DNA from: Blasia pusilla | Lineage: Eukaryota > Marchantiophyta > Marchantiopsida > Blasiales | Length of the DNA stretch: 64,000 bases | Direction: 5' to 3' | Assembly (NCBI GenBank): GCA_050084515.1 | Contig: CM114273.1 | Location: forward strand, 8,494,001 to 8,558,000 | Shown here: piece after piece, positions 1 to 10,055 of the stretch | How positions within the stretch are numbered: the first letter of the stretch is position 1 | How the letters are laid out: each line of letters opens with the position of its first letter | Translations under genes and position numbers: made by a program | Notes under the pieces: generated by a model | What the model was told of the DNA's origin: nothing | What the model saw: only the letters and a program-made list of their open reading frames with translations | Databases searched by the model: none

Positions 1-556
1 TCTTGAGTAGTCATCATGTAGTTGACTTCATTACATCCCCGATATTGCACGACCTCCGATAAAGAATAACGAAATCTCCAACACCACACAACTTCTGCTC
101 TAGAAATTGGTTGTATTTGAAATTCTTAGGACTAGGGTATCTCTTCACACTCCACGTTGTGTCAAAATCTCAGCTTCATATGACACTTGACCTCAAAGAT
201 ATGGCCTCTGCAAGATTCAGATCTGAAATCCTCAAATTTAGAAGAGCAGAAACTTAAATCTTGCACAACTTCGTGTGTGTAACTTGGTTGTGCTTGAACT
301 TTTTAGGACTATGGAAACTCCTTACACTCCACGTTTCCTGAAAATCTTAGTTTCATATGACACTCCAACTTAAAGATATGGCTTCCGCAAGATTCAGATC
401 TGAAATCCTCAAATCTAGAAGATCAGAATCTCAAATCTCTCACAACTTTGTATGTGTAGATCGGTTGTGCTTGCAATTTTGAGGGCTAGGGCATCTCCTT
501 ACATTCCACGTTGCCTCAAAATCTCAGCTTCATACAACACTCCACCTGAAAGTGCC
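1..556 (-). mobile_element. LINE copy A, 5' end only
   Basis: The reverse complement matches the 5' region of the LINE family seen at 8893-10100 and 16081-17500. It has a run of 177-bp-type monomers, then the unique leader, then the start of ORF1. The ORF1 start (two consecutive ATGs at 17 and 14 on the minus strand) lies at the left edge, so the rest of the element is outside the window. The 5' end is inside a third monomer near 556, after which unrelated sequence begins. No target-site duplication can be tested because the 3' end is missing. Confidence 0.85.
109..556 (-). repeat. LINE 5' monomers, about 2.5 units
   Basis: The equivalent GGTTGT position recurs at 109, 285 and 463, spacings of 176 and 178 bp. 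Each unit carries the CAGATCTGAA core and the segment reading ACAACTTCGTGTGTGTAACT. They are diverged versions of the exact 177-bp monomers of copy C. The third unit is truncated. Confidence 0.85.
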
Positions 557-758
557 TTTAAACAGCCTTTAGAAACTTCTTATGAAGCCTAGAATACATG
601 GTATGAGAAGAAATTTTGACATAATATGATAGATGAAGGAAGAGGGGGTTACTATTGGTAGGGAGGGGAAAAAATAAAAAGTCTACAAGAAATGAACACT
701 TACTCTTATAGAAGTTTGTTTCAAAATAATAGATACATTTGGTACCATTTTGTGCAAA

Positions 759-789
759 TCCCACGGGCTTGATCTATTTACCATTTACC
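759..789 (+). mobile_element. LINE 3'-tail-only insertion
   Basis: About 31 bp identical to the extreme 3' end of the LINE family: the last bases of the terminal hairpin, the CACGGGCTTGATCTATTTACC segment and the TTTACC tail. Nothing else of the LINE is present. A 9-bp direct repeat GTGCAAATC occurs at 752-760 and 809-817, but 18 bp of non-LINE sequence lies between the tail and the second repeat, so the target-site duplication is uncertain. Confidence 0.6.
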
Positions 790-938
790 GTTGCCTCCAG
801 TTGGGACCGTGCAAATCTCATTGTTTAAGCCTTGGAATTGGTTGATTTAGAAGACCAATAGTCTACCAATTGTGTCCATTCAGGCTCTCAAGCATCAACA
901 TGGCATAGCACCGCATGATGACCTCCTTGGTTAATCCA

Positions 939-1303
939 CTAAGTCTCGAACATAAAACGTTCAGTCTTCAACAAGGAAGTGATCTTCTTCCTTAAGCACT
1001 CGTGAGACAAATTTGCTGACCCTACATATTCCCATGCCTCATCTATGTGATTTTTTATTGCTGCCATCCCAATAGGATCTTGTTTATCTATTTTGACAAA
1101 AGATATATCCAAGAAACGTAGTGCCCATACCTTCACATCTGCCAACCAACGCTTATATCCAGGAGCGTCTAGATTTGCCCACCCTGTTTCAAGTAACTCA
1201 CACTTAGGTTTCATGTTCTTGGCCCATCACTCCTTGGATTCTTTGTTCCAAATATCACGCTTAGTTCGACAAGAGCCTACTTTAGATTTCTTTGGCTCAA
1301 GAT
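939..1303 (-). pseudogene. C-terminal exon of the eroded gene
   Basis: The reading frame joins in phase to the upstream exon: that exon ends in AGTG before a GTATGT donor at 1448, and this one begins after a TACAG acceptor at 1304. The junction codon is GAT (Asp) and the frame stays open to an in-frame TGA near 1232. It then resumes for about 90 residues including WANLDAPGYKRWLADVKVW. The final TAG is followed by 17 more open codons, so the annotated end may itself be a mutated codon. No domain recognised; the Trp/Lys-rich composition does not suggest a membrane protein. Confidence 0.45.
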
Positions 1304-1448
1304 CTGTAGACGACATGTATTAGAGCTCACTCATTAATAATAATGTTACATATACTTAATAGTAAGAAGAATGAGAAATCACAATGAACAACAATCTACA
1401 ATTCAATAGAAAAGTAAAGCTGGTGGAATAATGGCATATTTTACATAC

Positions 1449-1732
1449 CACTTCTCTTTGCCGTGGTCAATGAATCAGTAGGCGTCACACATGATTGGCT
1501 CCTACTCATGGGTCTAGAATAACATCCAATGCCAGGATCAAGATGGGTACTTGATGGAAATGGTGTTGTGGATAAACCCTTTACAGCAGGTCCACCTTGG
1601 GAAGAACATGGGAAACTACTACTATTCATACCGTTTTGACCATGCATTGAACCCGGGAAATTTGGAAATTGTGGTTGCCCCCCTATGTCAAGTTGATCCA
1701 TGATTGTTGCACGTTTGAAGTATGAGCCTACA
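1449..1732 (-). pseudogene. Internal exon, Ser/Pro/Gly-rich
   Basis: An acceptor (ACAAG before 1732) and a consensus-like donor (GTATGT from 1448) bound a fully open segment of about 94 codons. The protein is low-complexity and rich in Ser, Pro, Gly and Gln, for example QPQFPNFPGSMHGQNG. Such composition suggests a disordered linker. Phase matches the next exon. Confidence 0.45.
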
Positions 1733-2415
1733 CTTGTAAAAAAAATTCTCCAATGAAGTAAAATTAATATCAATCAAGAAGTTAAGCCCACAATTCACAA
1801 AGCTTCATGAAACCTAATGAACACAAAGGATGATTCAATAAGTTTCCTATGAAATATTTTGATCAAACTATATGCTTACTTATCCATCCTTCAAATAAGT
1901 AAATGAATAAGACTTATTGTTGGCCAAGTTGGTTGGGTCTGGTGGGTTGGTGTGTTAGCACCCCATGGTTGTTGGTTTGAAATATTGAGCATATTTAATA
2001 GTCCTTGCACCATACCAAGCAATTGCTACTGGTTGTACCAACAACTGGAGGATTCCATGCTGACCAAACCTGGGATGGATACCCAGCCGAGATGTTGTTG
2101 CTTCCATGGGCAACATTCTGGTTTGGAGGTACTTGACTTTCAAAGACATGTGGAGAAGAAGGATCTCCAATAGGATAGTTTGTTTTATGAGACCCACCAA
2201 CATGTACATCTATTTGTTTCCAAAGTGGCACCTGCAAAATGTGTTTTCACCAAAGGGTGTATTGTATGCATATATTGTGTTCAATTTGCTCTTGAAAAAG
2301 ACAAGGATAGTTGGGAGTAGTTCTTACTTGAGTTGGCAATGGTGCATCCTCGTCGCTACTAGACTCCATATCTTCTATAGAAGAATGGTAATCGGGATCA
2401 ACAACCAAGGAGTGA

Positions 2416-2792
2416 TTAGGAGAAGCGTCTACTCCTACTGATTTGGAGTCTTTCCTTTTTAGTAAGCCTCTTGCTTCTCCTTAACTCTTGCTTTGTGGTA
2501 GGCAAGGGAGATAACAAGTGTTTCTTCCCCTCCACTAGTGGCTTCTTACTTTTGAACCTGCAATTCAAATGTAATTGTGATATAAAAAAGAACCGAAGAC
2601 TCAACTCAAAATACCTGCAGAAATTTTTTTAATACTCTAAAGACAAAAAAGAACTCAACCATTAACAAGACAAAAGTTTCAAGGATTAAGGATAGCTCAC
2701 AACTTTGCACGGAGCTCTCTCTCCTTTGCTTTTAAAGCCTTGATGTTTCGTTCTCGCTGCTGCTCATATTCATCCACTGCCTCAAATTCCTC
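2416..2792 (-). pseudogene. Two exons, charged helix and basic stretch
   Basis: The first exon (about 2792-2701) encodes EEFEAVDEYEQQRERNIKAL, a strongly charged helix, and ends AAGTT before GTGAGC. The second exon (2557-2416) starts after TTGCAG and continues in phase with FKSKKPLVEGKKH, then RRSKRLTKKERLQ. Upstream in the same frame are stop codons at short distance, so either there is another intron or the gene is broken. The basic RRSKRL stretch could be a nuclear localisation signal (inference). Confidence 0.4.
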
Positions 2793-2866
2793 TTTGAATT
2801 ATTTGTCTTGCTAGAGTCAATCTCCTCCACTAAAAATTGGGTATTTGTATCATTCCTTACACATGC

Positions 2867-3593
2867 TTAAAGATCATTAGTAAACTCAGATTTACCAAAT
2901 AAACCAGAAGTAGAAGGAAATTGTGGGTTAGGCACTAAATGAACCAAATTTGGTTCATTTAGATTATCATTCTTAGCAGTCAATTCAAAGGGTTCAATCT
3001 CAGTTCCATCCTCTAAGGCTAGATCACTCTTAACTAGAGTCTCATCACTATTAGTGAGGCTCTCAAGAGCTTCCTCAGTTTTATTGCTTCTTGGAGAACA
3101 ATGTATTTCATTCGGAATTCCAACCCTTTCTATCTGCGAAGCATTCTCAAGTGGTGTTTCCACACATAACACCTCACGTACTTCTTCACAATCACGTATC
3201 AGCGCAACCACACGTGCATCCCTCACTAACCCATGATTCAACTCACTACAAGAATTAGCAAGAGATGTGCAGAATGGTTGGGCATTTGGCCATGGATGCT
3301 TTAGCTCATCATTTAACTTCGGGACTGCGGACTCCCAAACCCTGGATGGCAAAGGTCTTCTTACACTCACCCTCCCCCACTTGATCTTCATCCCCACCCT
3401 CATCAACAACCAAACTTACTACCCTATTGCAATGTTTGGATTCTTGGCTCTCCCTTGCCTGATCCTTGAATTCCATAAAGACAACTTTAGTTTCAATAGA
3501 CTCATGTAAGCAAGGCCTCAAATCTTGCCCCTTATCCCTAGAACTTGTATATGGATTCCAATCTGAATGTGGGACGTCATTATAAGTAGCCAT
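2867..3593 (-). pseudogene. Acidic low-complexity ORF with frameshift
   Basis: Two overlapping minus-strand frames (3593-3309 and 3409-2867) make one acidic, Glu/Asn/Ser-rich segment if a single-base shift near 3370 is allowed. It could be the N-terminal part of the eroded gene. Upstream a GGA/GAG triplet run (about 3622-3642) would encode a poly-Glu stretch. No family recognised. Confidence 0.3.
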
Positions 3594-4063
3594 CTTGAGA
3601 ACTTCTATTTTAGCTTCTTCTCCTCCTCCTCCTCCTTCATTTTATGAGCCAAAGTTGATGCTCTCTCCCATCATCCAACTCACCTCCTACATCACACAAG
3701 CCCTCGGTTTGAAGTATTTCCTCAAGGTCTCCTCTTTGTCGTGGTACTTTGGGAATGGCTATAGACACTACCCCAATAGTGGAAGGAGGCTCATCCACAC
3801 AGGGTGCAACCACAAGAGCACATGGGTCCAAGTCAATCACGACATTATCATGCCTCATATGCTGTATGCTATTCATGTGTAGAGGTTGCATAACTATTTG
3901 TAAACCCAAAACACGTCACCTGATGAGGTCACCTTGCTTAGTTGCCACGTCCCTCACCTCCTCATATATGAACGAAAATGTCACGACTTTTTCGGAGAGA
4001 TCTGGTAGAGCACCTCTGCAAGTAGAGGAGGATAGGCTGAGGAGGTCGAGGATGACTTGCTGA

Positions 4064-5159
4064 AGTCCTGGGAAACCTGAGAGAGCAGGTTTCCCATTCG
4101 TTTCGGCTGATTTGGAGCCATATAGAGAAACTTGCTATTTTGGGTAAGTTTCCATGTTTGTTAGAGTTGACTTTCCACTTTTGGAAGTGGCCCTTGACCC
4201 GTTATAGTAGGTCAAGAGCCAAGGAGGTGACTTGCGAGCATAGATTACCGAGGAGAGAGCTTGGGAGAGGGAAGGGGGTATACCTCAAGGAGAGAAAGCT
4301 TGAGAGCTCAATCTCTCTTTGTTGAACCTTTTGGCACAAGGCGGCGTTTCTATGGTCCCTTGCCTTGTGAGTGTAACCGAATCCTCTCATTAGGAGAGTG
4401 GATTTTTTTTTACATTGAGAGAGACATGTGAGAGTGCACACATTTTCAGAGTTATGGTGTTGAGAGAGATTGGATCATATTTCACAAAGATTTACAAGGA
4501 GAGAATGAGTGAGTGAGAGTGCTTCATGGGGGAGCTCACTGGTTGCTCGATGTTTGGTGCAGATTGGGGGACCGTTTTTCCCGCTTCATGGCTCATGGGA
4601 GTGCTCACCAGAGCAAGAGCCTTACGAGTTTGATGCTTTTCTTTGCTGATTTTTGTACGGGAGAGTGGCATGCAGAAGCGCTGCCCAATTTTTGATAGAA
4701 ATTGAGTATGGGGGCGGATTGCTCCATGCTGGTGCTCTCGGGAGCACCATGTAGCTTGCTGTTTTTTTGCGCTGCCAAATTTTGTGTAGGAGAAAGAGAC
4801 GTTGGGTTATACGACAGTCCCCGTCAGTTTTTGGTGGAAAATCAAATGGAGAAATCAATTGACAAGGTCCTAGATCAAGGAGTGGTGTACGCTGCTGAAG
4901 AAACGGTGCAAAAATTGGAGCACGGGGTAATGATCATTTTTTTTGGGCTGCCATAGCCACCGTTCCAAGGTGTGAGTGAAATCTCCAAAATCCTTGGGTA
5001 AAAATCCTTGTTGATGGGTAGAAAAATAAAATCATGTTTCATCCTAGGAGATAGGACAAAGGAAAATTTCAGTTGAAATAAGAATTTTAATTTTGGGGGT
5101 GTTGACCCTCAATTTTAGGAGAGAGTTGTGAGAAGCCCTCAAACTGCAATCTGTCATAA
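4064..5159. other. No recognisable gene
   Basis: Only short ORFs without recognisable motifs. The segment 4200-4520 is purine-rich (GAGAGAG and GGGAGAG runs) and may be transcribed leader or promoter-type sequence of an element or of the adjacent eroded gene. It has no counterpart elsewhere in the window, which argues against it being part of G1. Confidence 0.5.
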
Positions 5160-5359
5160 GGGCCCCGGGGCGGCAATCAAGTAAAGGGAAAAAATAGTGG
5201 GGATCCGGGATTCTAGGGGTTTATTTTAGTTAGGAGAAAACAATTTGGGGGAAAAGGGTGGGCCGTGGTCGATCCTCTGCCGCGCAACCACGGACTCTTT
5301 GCTGACCGCGGCACGTTGCCGCGTACTACCATCAAACAAAGATGCACTTCGATAAAAAC

Positions 5360-5760
5360 GAGTGATGGAACTATCCTCTCGTCCCGGCGGCCGGGCGGCG
5401 CCATCGCGCGCGCCCGTCCCCGCGGGACCTCGTCCCCCCCTCGCGGGCGGGAACGGAGAAACTACCACCTATGACTGGCTTGCCGGGGACGCACTTCCCG
5501 GCCGCGCTGCTATTCCGGCTTGCAACCCACTGGGCTCCACCCCATTGCGACCCAGTCACCCTCCCGCGAAATCCGGCCGTGGACCTGCCGCGCGACCCCG
5601 CTTGCCGCATTTCCGGGTCTGTGCTTCCGGACGACCCAATGTCGTCCGTTACAGTCGCGTTAATGCCGCCTGCCGTCACTTCCGCCTTAGCTCTATCACG
5701 TAGCCCAGCCGTAGCTACGCCGTCGCGCCCGGCATAGTTAGCTGCCACGTACATCTGGCC
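5360..5760. other. GC-rich leader of G1
   Basis: A sharply GC-rich block with runs such as CGGCGGCCGGGCGGCG inside an otherwise AT-leaning window. It lies in the noncoding 5' part of G1. The corresponding part of G2 (about 25980-26200) is also GC-rich but diverged. It is probably LTR or leader sequence; ORFs crossing it are compositional. Confidence 0.4.
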
Positions 5761-6329
5761 ATTGTGGTTCACGTGCTTTGCAATCTTGATGGTAGGGGTG
5801 AGGTGACTCGCAAAATAAGCAGATTGGAGCGCAAGTATGCATCCCAGTACTTGTTGACTCGCTCCACTAGTCTACCGGCACTTCACATAATAGTCCAGGG
5901 GGCTTTATTACTTATTTGAAGCATATTTCTCTTATTACCTGCCCGGACCTCCTTCCCCCTGGTCTCGCAATAAAGGCAAGACCGATTTAATTTAAGGACT
6001 TCGACCATGTTACTAGGGCGGAGCCTCTGCAAGCTGCAACACCCTTTGATTGTGCCTCGACTTGGAACCCTCCTTTTGTCGTTGTCTTGGCAATTTACGT
6101 CAGCGACCAATGAGGGCAAGTGATCCTTGGATTCATGGGGTCGTTGTGGTTTTCCCCTTTGCTATGACGTGATTTGTAGCCGCTTGACGACGATCGAGTA
6201 CCGTGCCGTGACGCCCGTAGCCGCAACGCGCCGCCGATTGCCGTGCCGTGCCGCTCGTAGCCGCACCGCACCGTCTTGATTGCGGAGCCGCACCATCATT
6301 GTGGAGCAGATTCTGTTTGTTGATTGAGG

Positions 6330-7370
6330 AGGATATGCGGTACCCATTGACGATCACCATGAGTTCTGGCAGAGATATGCCCATGAGATTGAGACTTGGA
6401 GACTCTACTATGACCCACACTATGTGTCATGGACTGAGCCATTTCCAGATGAGGAGGAGGAGTCAGGAGAGGGTTCCTCCACCAGTGATGTTGTAGGAGG
6501 GGTGACTCGTAATGGAGCAGTTGCATCGTTCAGTTGAGTTCGTCCCAGGTTTAACCTCGTCGTTGAGTTCTTCGCTGAGTTGAGGGCGAGCTACCAGGGG
6601 TACGGACATAGAAGTTGCGGAGCATCCATGACTTCCAGAGGCGCCCGGGTGAGAGTTTGCGTGAGGCCTACACCCGCTTGCGCCGATTGATTAACGTCAC
6701 TCAGGGGTGACAGAAGCTCACGCTATCCAGTTATGGTATGCGATGTTGGACCGGACCTTACGGACACAGGTGCGGGAGGGGGTGCTTCTTATGAACACCT
6801 CCCCTACGTTGAGAGATGTTTTTAGGACATTGAGCGCAACATGGCGGAGGAGACCGTAGCCACCATAGATTCTAGGCAAGAGCAGTCTTCATTGCCTTCA
6901 CCACAAACGCAACAACATGGATTCCGAGATAGGTCTGTGGCACCACGAGCTAAGGGAGGATACCGGGAGACCTGCGCCTTCATATGCGGGTCCGCAGCAG
7001 TCGCCTATGATTACTTGTTGGCCATGTGGTGGAGCTCATCATTAGCGCGATTGCACTCGTGAGGGTCATGGGCGCGTGCCTTAGCATGGAGGAGGAGATG
7101 GGGCTGCACCAGGAGGTTATCAGTGTGATTATTTTCCGAGAAACGGTCATATATGTACCAGGTGTTTCAGCTTGCACCTAGAGTTACGTCCGGACCGAGG
7201 GCCATAGAGGGCACTAGAGCGAGTTTCCGGTCCTGGTGGGCCTAGAGGTCATGCACCAGGTGGTCCAACTGGGGGACGAGGAGTTCTCTTTGCCCAAGGG
7301 GGTGGTGGAGTTGCCCGTGGAGGTGTAGAGTCCCACCACCTAGATGCGTCAAGGGAGACGTTGGGTGTGA
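6330..7370 (+). pseudogene. gag of G1, broken
   Basis: The frame around 6355 reads HEFWQRYAHEIETWRLYYDP, matching HEFLQRYAHEIEA in G2, then an acidic stretch DEEEESGEGSS. A second stretch from 6841 (MAEETVATIDSRQEQSS...) matches G2 at about 24165. Around 7010-7050 is a zinc-knuckle-like CWPCGGAHH-x-RDC, in which x is TAG here but CAG in G2. Several stops and shifts separate these pieces. Gag would bind RNA and form the particle. The gag assignment rests on order, the zinc knuckle and the linked protease. Confidence 0.55.
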
Positions 7371-7377
7371 GGCTGGG

Positions 7378-8184
7378 ATGGCTGCTCAAATACAAAAACT
7401 ACAGGAGCAGATTGCCGCTATGGCATTGAGGTTATCCGTTTCCGGATCCCTAGCATCGACGTCTTATGGAACTCCCAGAGATATGGAGGATTCTCGTTGG
7501 ATGTGCGGGGTTGCCTTGATGGAGGCCACCGTAGTTGGAGCAGTAGCACAGTTGGATCCACAGCGAGGAAAAGCCAAGAAACAGACTAGGATTCCTCAGT
7601 CCTTCATGTTGTCTGAGGCGATGAGGACCCCATCGATGGGTCCTGATCAGAGTTCTCGGAGAGTTGGTGATGTAGTTGGTGTGCAAGCACGGAGGGCGAT
7701 GGGAGAAGCGAGTGTGACGACTCCTATTGCTTATGCTCAGGAGGAGCATATGTCAAGCACGTTGTTGGGGGTGGCCACTGTTGTGTACCGCACTCCTTTA
7801 TTTTTTTCTTTCAATGTTATGACGCTGGGAGGTACGCCCGCCAAGGTTTTTCGACTGGCCACTACGTTATGTGAGCGTGGAGTTGGAGTTCTTGCATCAC
7901 ATTCAGAGGTGATTGCAGAGGAGGTGATGGACCTGCCCTTCGAGCTGATGCTCCGGCCGTCCACGTTTGATTCATGGCAGGTTGCGGCTGCTAGGATGGT
8001 GGAGATGCTCGCTAGACCCGCGATAGAGCATGCCATGGCTTCTCTTGGTGTTGTTTTGCTGGATAACCGGGGAGAGGTCTTCCAATTGGTGCGTCCAGGA
8101 GGTAGAGCATTTAGTCCGCAACGCGTCTTGTTGGATTCAGAAGCGCAACCCCTCATGTTGGGGAAAGCGGCATTTAGGGTTTAG
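7378..8184 (+). CDS. Gag/retropepsin ORF of G1, C-terminally broken
   Basis: A 268-codon ORF starting with a predicted helix (MAAQIQKLQEQIAAMALRL). Its middle corresponds to minus-strand sequence of G2 at 21829-22320. Near the end it reads RVLLDSEAQPLMLGK, which has the shape of a retropepsin active site (LLDSGA), with the catalytic glycine changed to Glu. A downstream piece in another frame, VESYDVLVGRAVLYP (about 8313-8357), fits the protease C-terminal half. The ORF ends at a TAG inside a telomere-type TTTAGGG tract, so the enzyme is truncated and probably inactive. Confidence 0.55.
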   Translation: MAAQIQKLQEQIAAMALRLSVSGSLASTSYGTPRDMEDSRWMCGVALMEATVVGAVAQLDPQRGKAKKQTRIPQSFMLSEAMRTPSMGPDQSSRRVGDVVGVQARRAMGEASVTTPIAYAQEEHMSSTLLGVATVVYRTPLFFSFNVMTLGGTPAKVFRLATTLCERGVGVLASHSEVIAEEVMDLPFELMLRPSTFDSWQVAAARMVEMLARPAIEHAMASLGVVLLDNRGEVFQLVRPGGRAFSPQRVLLDSEAQPLMLGKAAFRV

Positions 8185-8193
8185 GGTTTAGGG
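8173..8193 (+). repeat. Three TTTAGGG telomere-type repeats
   Basis: Three perfect head-to-tail TTTAGGG units, the common plant telomere repeat, inside the retropepsin coding region. They replace the coding sequence expected just after the active-site segment and contain the stop codon that ends the 268-codon ORF. Confidence 0.85.
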
Positions 8194-8279
8194 ACATCCT
8201 TGGGTGGAGCGAGTACCACACAGTATATCACATGACAGGAGGTCATGGTGAGGATTTGCCCCGGACACCCTACAGATGA

Positions 8280-8892
8280 GTCTGTGGTGCAAGCCAAGGC
8301 GATGGTCACCGATGTAGAGTCCTACGACGTCTTGGTTGGTAGAGCAGTCTTGTACCCAAAGGGGGTTTTCCCTGGATTATTGGGAGGAGTCAGCATCCTA
8401 CAGACCATGATGGTTGTCAGGTGATGGAAGCCTAAGCTTATTACCCGTCCAATTCACATGTGCAGTGATCGAGCGCCGGCTAGGAGAGATGGCGATCTTG
8501 GAAGCATTTAGCGGCGCCATCACTTGGCCTAGTGATTTGATTGAGGGACATGTCCATGCAAAGGATACTCCCATTCCTGACATTGCTATGGAGAGGAGTG
8601 TCATGGCCGCCATATCAGTCCGTAGAGGAGAGGTGCCACTTTGGGGCTCGATTGAGGAGCTTCGACGCTTAGCAATTGGGTCCCATGGGCTTAATCTTTT
8701 TACCATTTACCATTTACCATGTGCAGACCGCGTGGAGCAAGACGTTTTCACCAGAGCGTGACGGGTCAGAGGAACCCGAGGTAGCCGAGAGTGCTATGAT
8801 GACGCCCTTGGATACTACACCCATTGTGTGGCACATCCCACAAGAGGGTATTCGGGTGTTGGATCTCTTTGGAGGGATCACCACTGGGTTAT
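8280..8892 (+). pseudogene. Protease end and methyltransferase start of G1
   Basis: Read across frames: DVESYDVLVGRAVLYP (protease-like), then FSGAITWPSDLIEGHVHAKD and VPLWGSIEELRRLAI, then after a small LINE-tail insertion QTAWSKTFSPERD and PLDTTPIVWHIPQEGIRVLDLFGGITTGLY. The last segment has the form of motif I of cytosine-C5 DNA methyltransferases (hydrophobic strand then LFGGITTG, the S-adenosylmethionine-binding loop). The protein is cut immediately after motif I by the LINE at 8893, so the catalytic Pro-Cys motif is absent. Retrotransposons that captured methyltransferases are known in some eukaryotes. The domain call rests on one motif plus its position after the protease. Confidence 0.5.
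8676..8719 (+). mobile_element. LINE 3'-tail-only insertion in G1
   Basis: About 44 bp matching the LINE 3' end from within the terminal hairpin loop (TTGGGTCCC) through TTTACCATTTACCATTTACC. It sits between two coding pieces of G1 and shifts the frame. No clear flanking duplication. Confidence 0.75.
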
Positions 8893-9958
8893 ACAACCGA
8901 GTTATACACACGAAGTTGTGAGAGATTTGAGTTTCTGCTCTTTTAGATTTGAGGATTTCAGATCTGAATCTTGCAGAGGCCATATCTTTGAGCTGAAGTG
9001 TTATATGAAGCTGATATTGTGAGGAAACGTGGAATGTAAGGAGGCGCCCTAGCCTTCAAAATTGCAAGAACAACCGAGTTACACATACGAAGTTGTGAGA
9101 GATTTGAGTTTTTACTCTTCTAGATTTGAGGATTTCAGATCTGAATCTTGCAAAGGCCATACCTTTCAATCGGAGTGTCATATGAAGTTGCTATTTTGAG
9201 AAAATGTGTAATGTAAAGAAGCTCCTTAACTTGAAAATTTTCAAGCACAACCAAGTTATACACACGAAGTTGTGAGAGATTTGAGCTTCTGATCTTCTAG
9301 ATTTGAGGATTTCACATCTGAATTTTGCAGAGGCCATATCGTTGAGATGAAGTATCATATGAAGCTGAGATTTCAAGAAAACTTGAAATGTAAGAAGTTT
9401 CCTGCCTTAGCTCTCCAAATTGCAAGCACAATTGAGTTACATGTACGAAGTTGTGAGAGATTTGAGCTTTTGCTCTTCTAGATTTTAGGATTTCAGATCT
9501 GAATCTAAAAAAGACCATATCTTTGACTTGGAGTGGCATATAAAGGTGAGATTTTGAGGAAACGTAGAGTGGAAGAAGGTTCCTTATCACTAAAAATTGC
9601 AAGCACAACTGAGTTATATCCACAAAGTTCTAAGAGATTGGAGTTTTAGCTCTTCTAGATTTGAGGATTTCAGATCTGAATCTTGCAAAGGCCATATCTT
9701 TGACTTGGAGTGGCATATAAAGGTGAGATTTTGAGGAAACGTAGAGTGGAAGAAGGCACTTTGTCCCTCAAAATTACAAGCACAACCAAGCTATATCCAC
9801 GAAGTTGTGAGAGATTTGAGTTTCTGCTCTTCCAGATTTGAGGATTTCAGATCTGAATCTTGCAGAGGCCATATCTTTGACGTCAAGTGTCATATGAAGC
9901 TGACATTTTGACACAACGTGGAGTGTGAAGAGATACCCTAGTCCTGAGAATTTCAAAT
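8893..9958 (+). repeat. Six LINE 5' monomers of 177 bp
   Basis: The element ACAAC(C/T) before GAGTTAT recurs at 8893, 9070, 9247, 9428, 9605 and 9782, with the next unique-leader equivalent at 9959. Spacings are 177, 177, 181, 177, 177 and 177. Each unit contains TTCAGATCTGAA or a one-base variant. These monomers occupy the promoter position of the LINE. Confidence 0.92.
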
Positions 9959-10055
9959 ACAACCAACTTCTAGAGCAGAAGTTGTGTGGTGTTGGAGATT
10001 TGGTTATACTTTATCGGAGGTCGTGCAATATCGGGGATGTAATGAAGTCAACTAC

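Larger units (their letters stand above)
840..3910 (-). pseudogene. Eroded multi-exon gene, unrecognised
   Basis: Several minus-strand open segments are bounded by plausible GT-AG splice sites and read as parts of one protein, with N-terminal material to the right. Visible in order: an acidic, low-complexity segment (3593-2867, one frameshift near 3370), a charged helical segment with the motif EYEQQRERNIKALKAKE and an RRSKRL basic stretch (2792-2416), a Gly/Pro/Ser-rich segment (2237-1955 and 1732-1449), and a C-terminal segment rich in Trp and Lys (1303-939). Stops and frameshifts interrupt it (TGA near 1232, TAG at 942-940, stops before the EYEQQ segment). The YEQQRxxNI helix followed by RRSxRL resembles an arrangement in plant proteins of unknown function (recollection, not checked). 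It could be a dead host gene or cargo of an old transposon. Confidence 0.45.
5160..8892 (+). mobile_element. Gypsy-like element G1 with methyltransferase motif
   Basis: A plus-strand retroelement whose parts appear in the order untranslated leader (5160-6330), gag (6330-7370), gag/protease ORF (7378-8184), protease C-terminal part (8280-8400) and a region ending in a cytosine-C5-methyltransferase motif I (8850-8890). The same leader, gag and protease-proximal sequences recur on the minus strand at 21829-26350 (G2), confirming a repeated element. The 5' boundary is where similarity to G2 begins, near the TCAAGTAA segment at 5178. The 3' side is cut at 8892 by LINE monomers, so RT and integrase are missing here. 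LTR ends cannot be fixed. Confidence 0.65.

Noticed and set aside
5362-5772. ORFs of 113-133 codons in the GC-rich block
   Set aside because: Both strands are open because of GC-rich composition; the Pro/Arg/Ala-rich translations have no domain and G2 does not conserve them.
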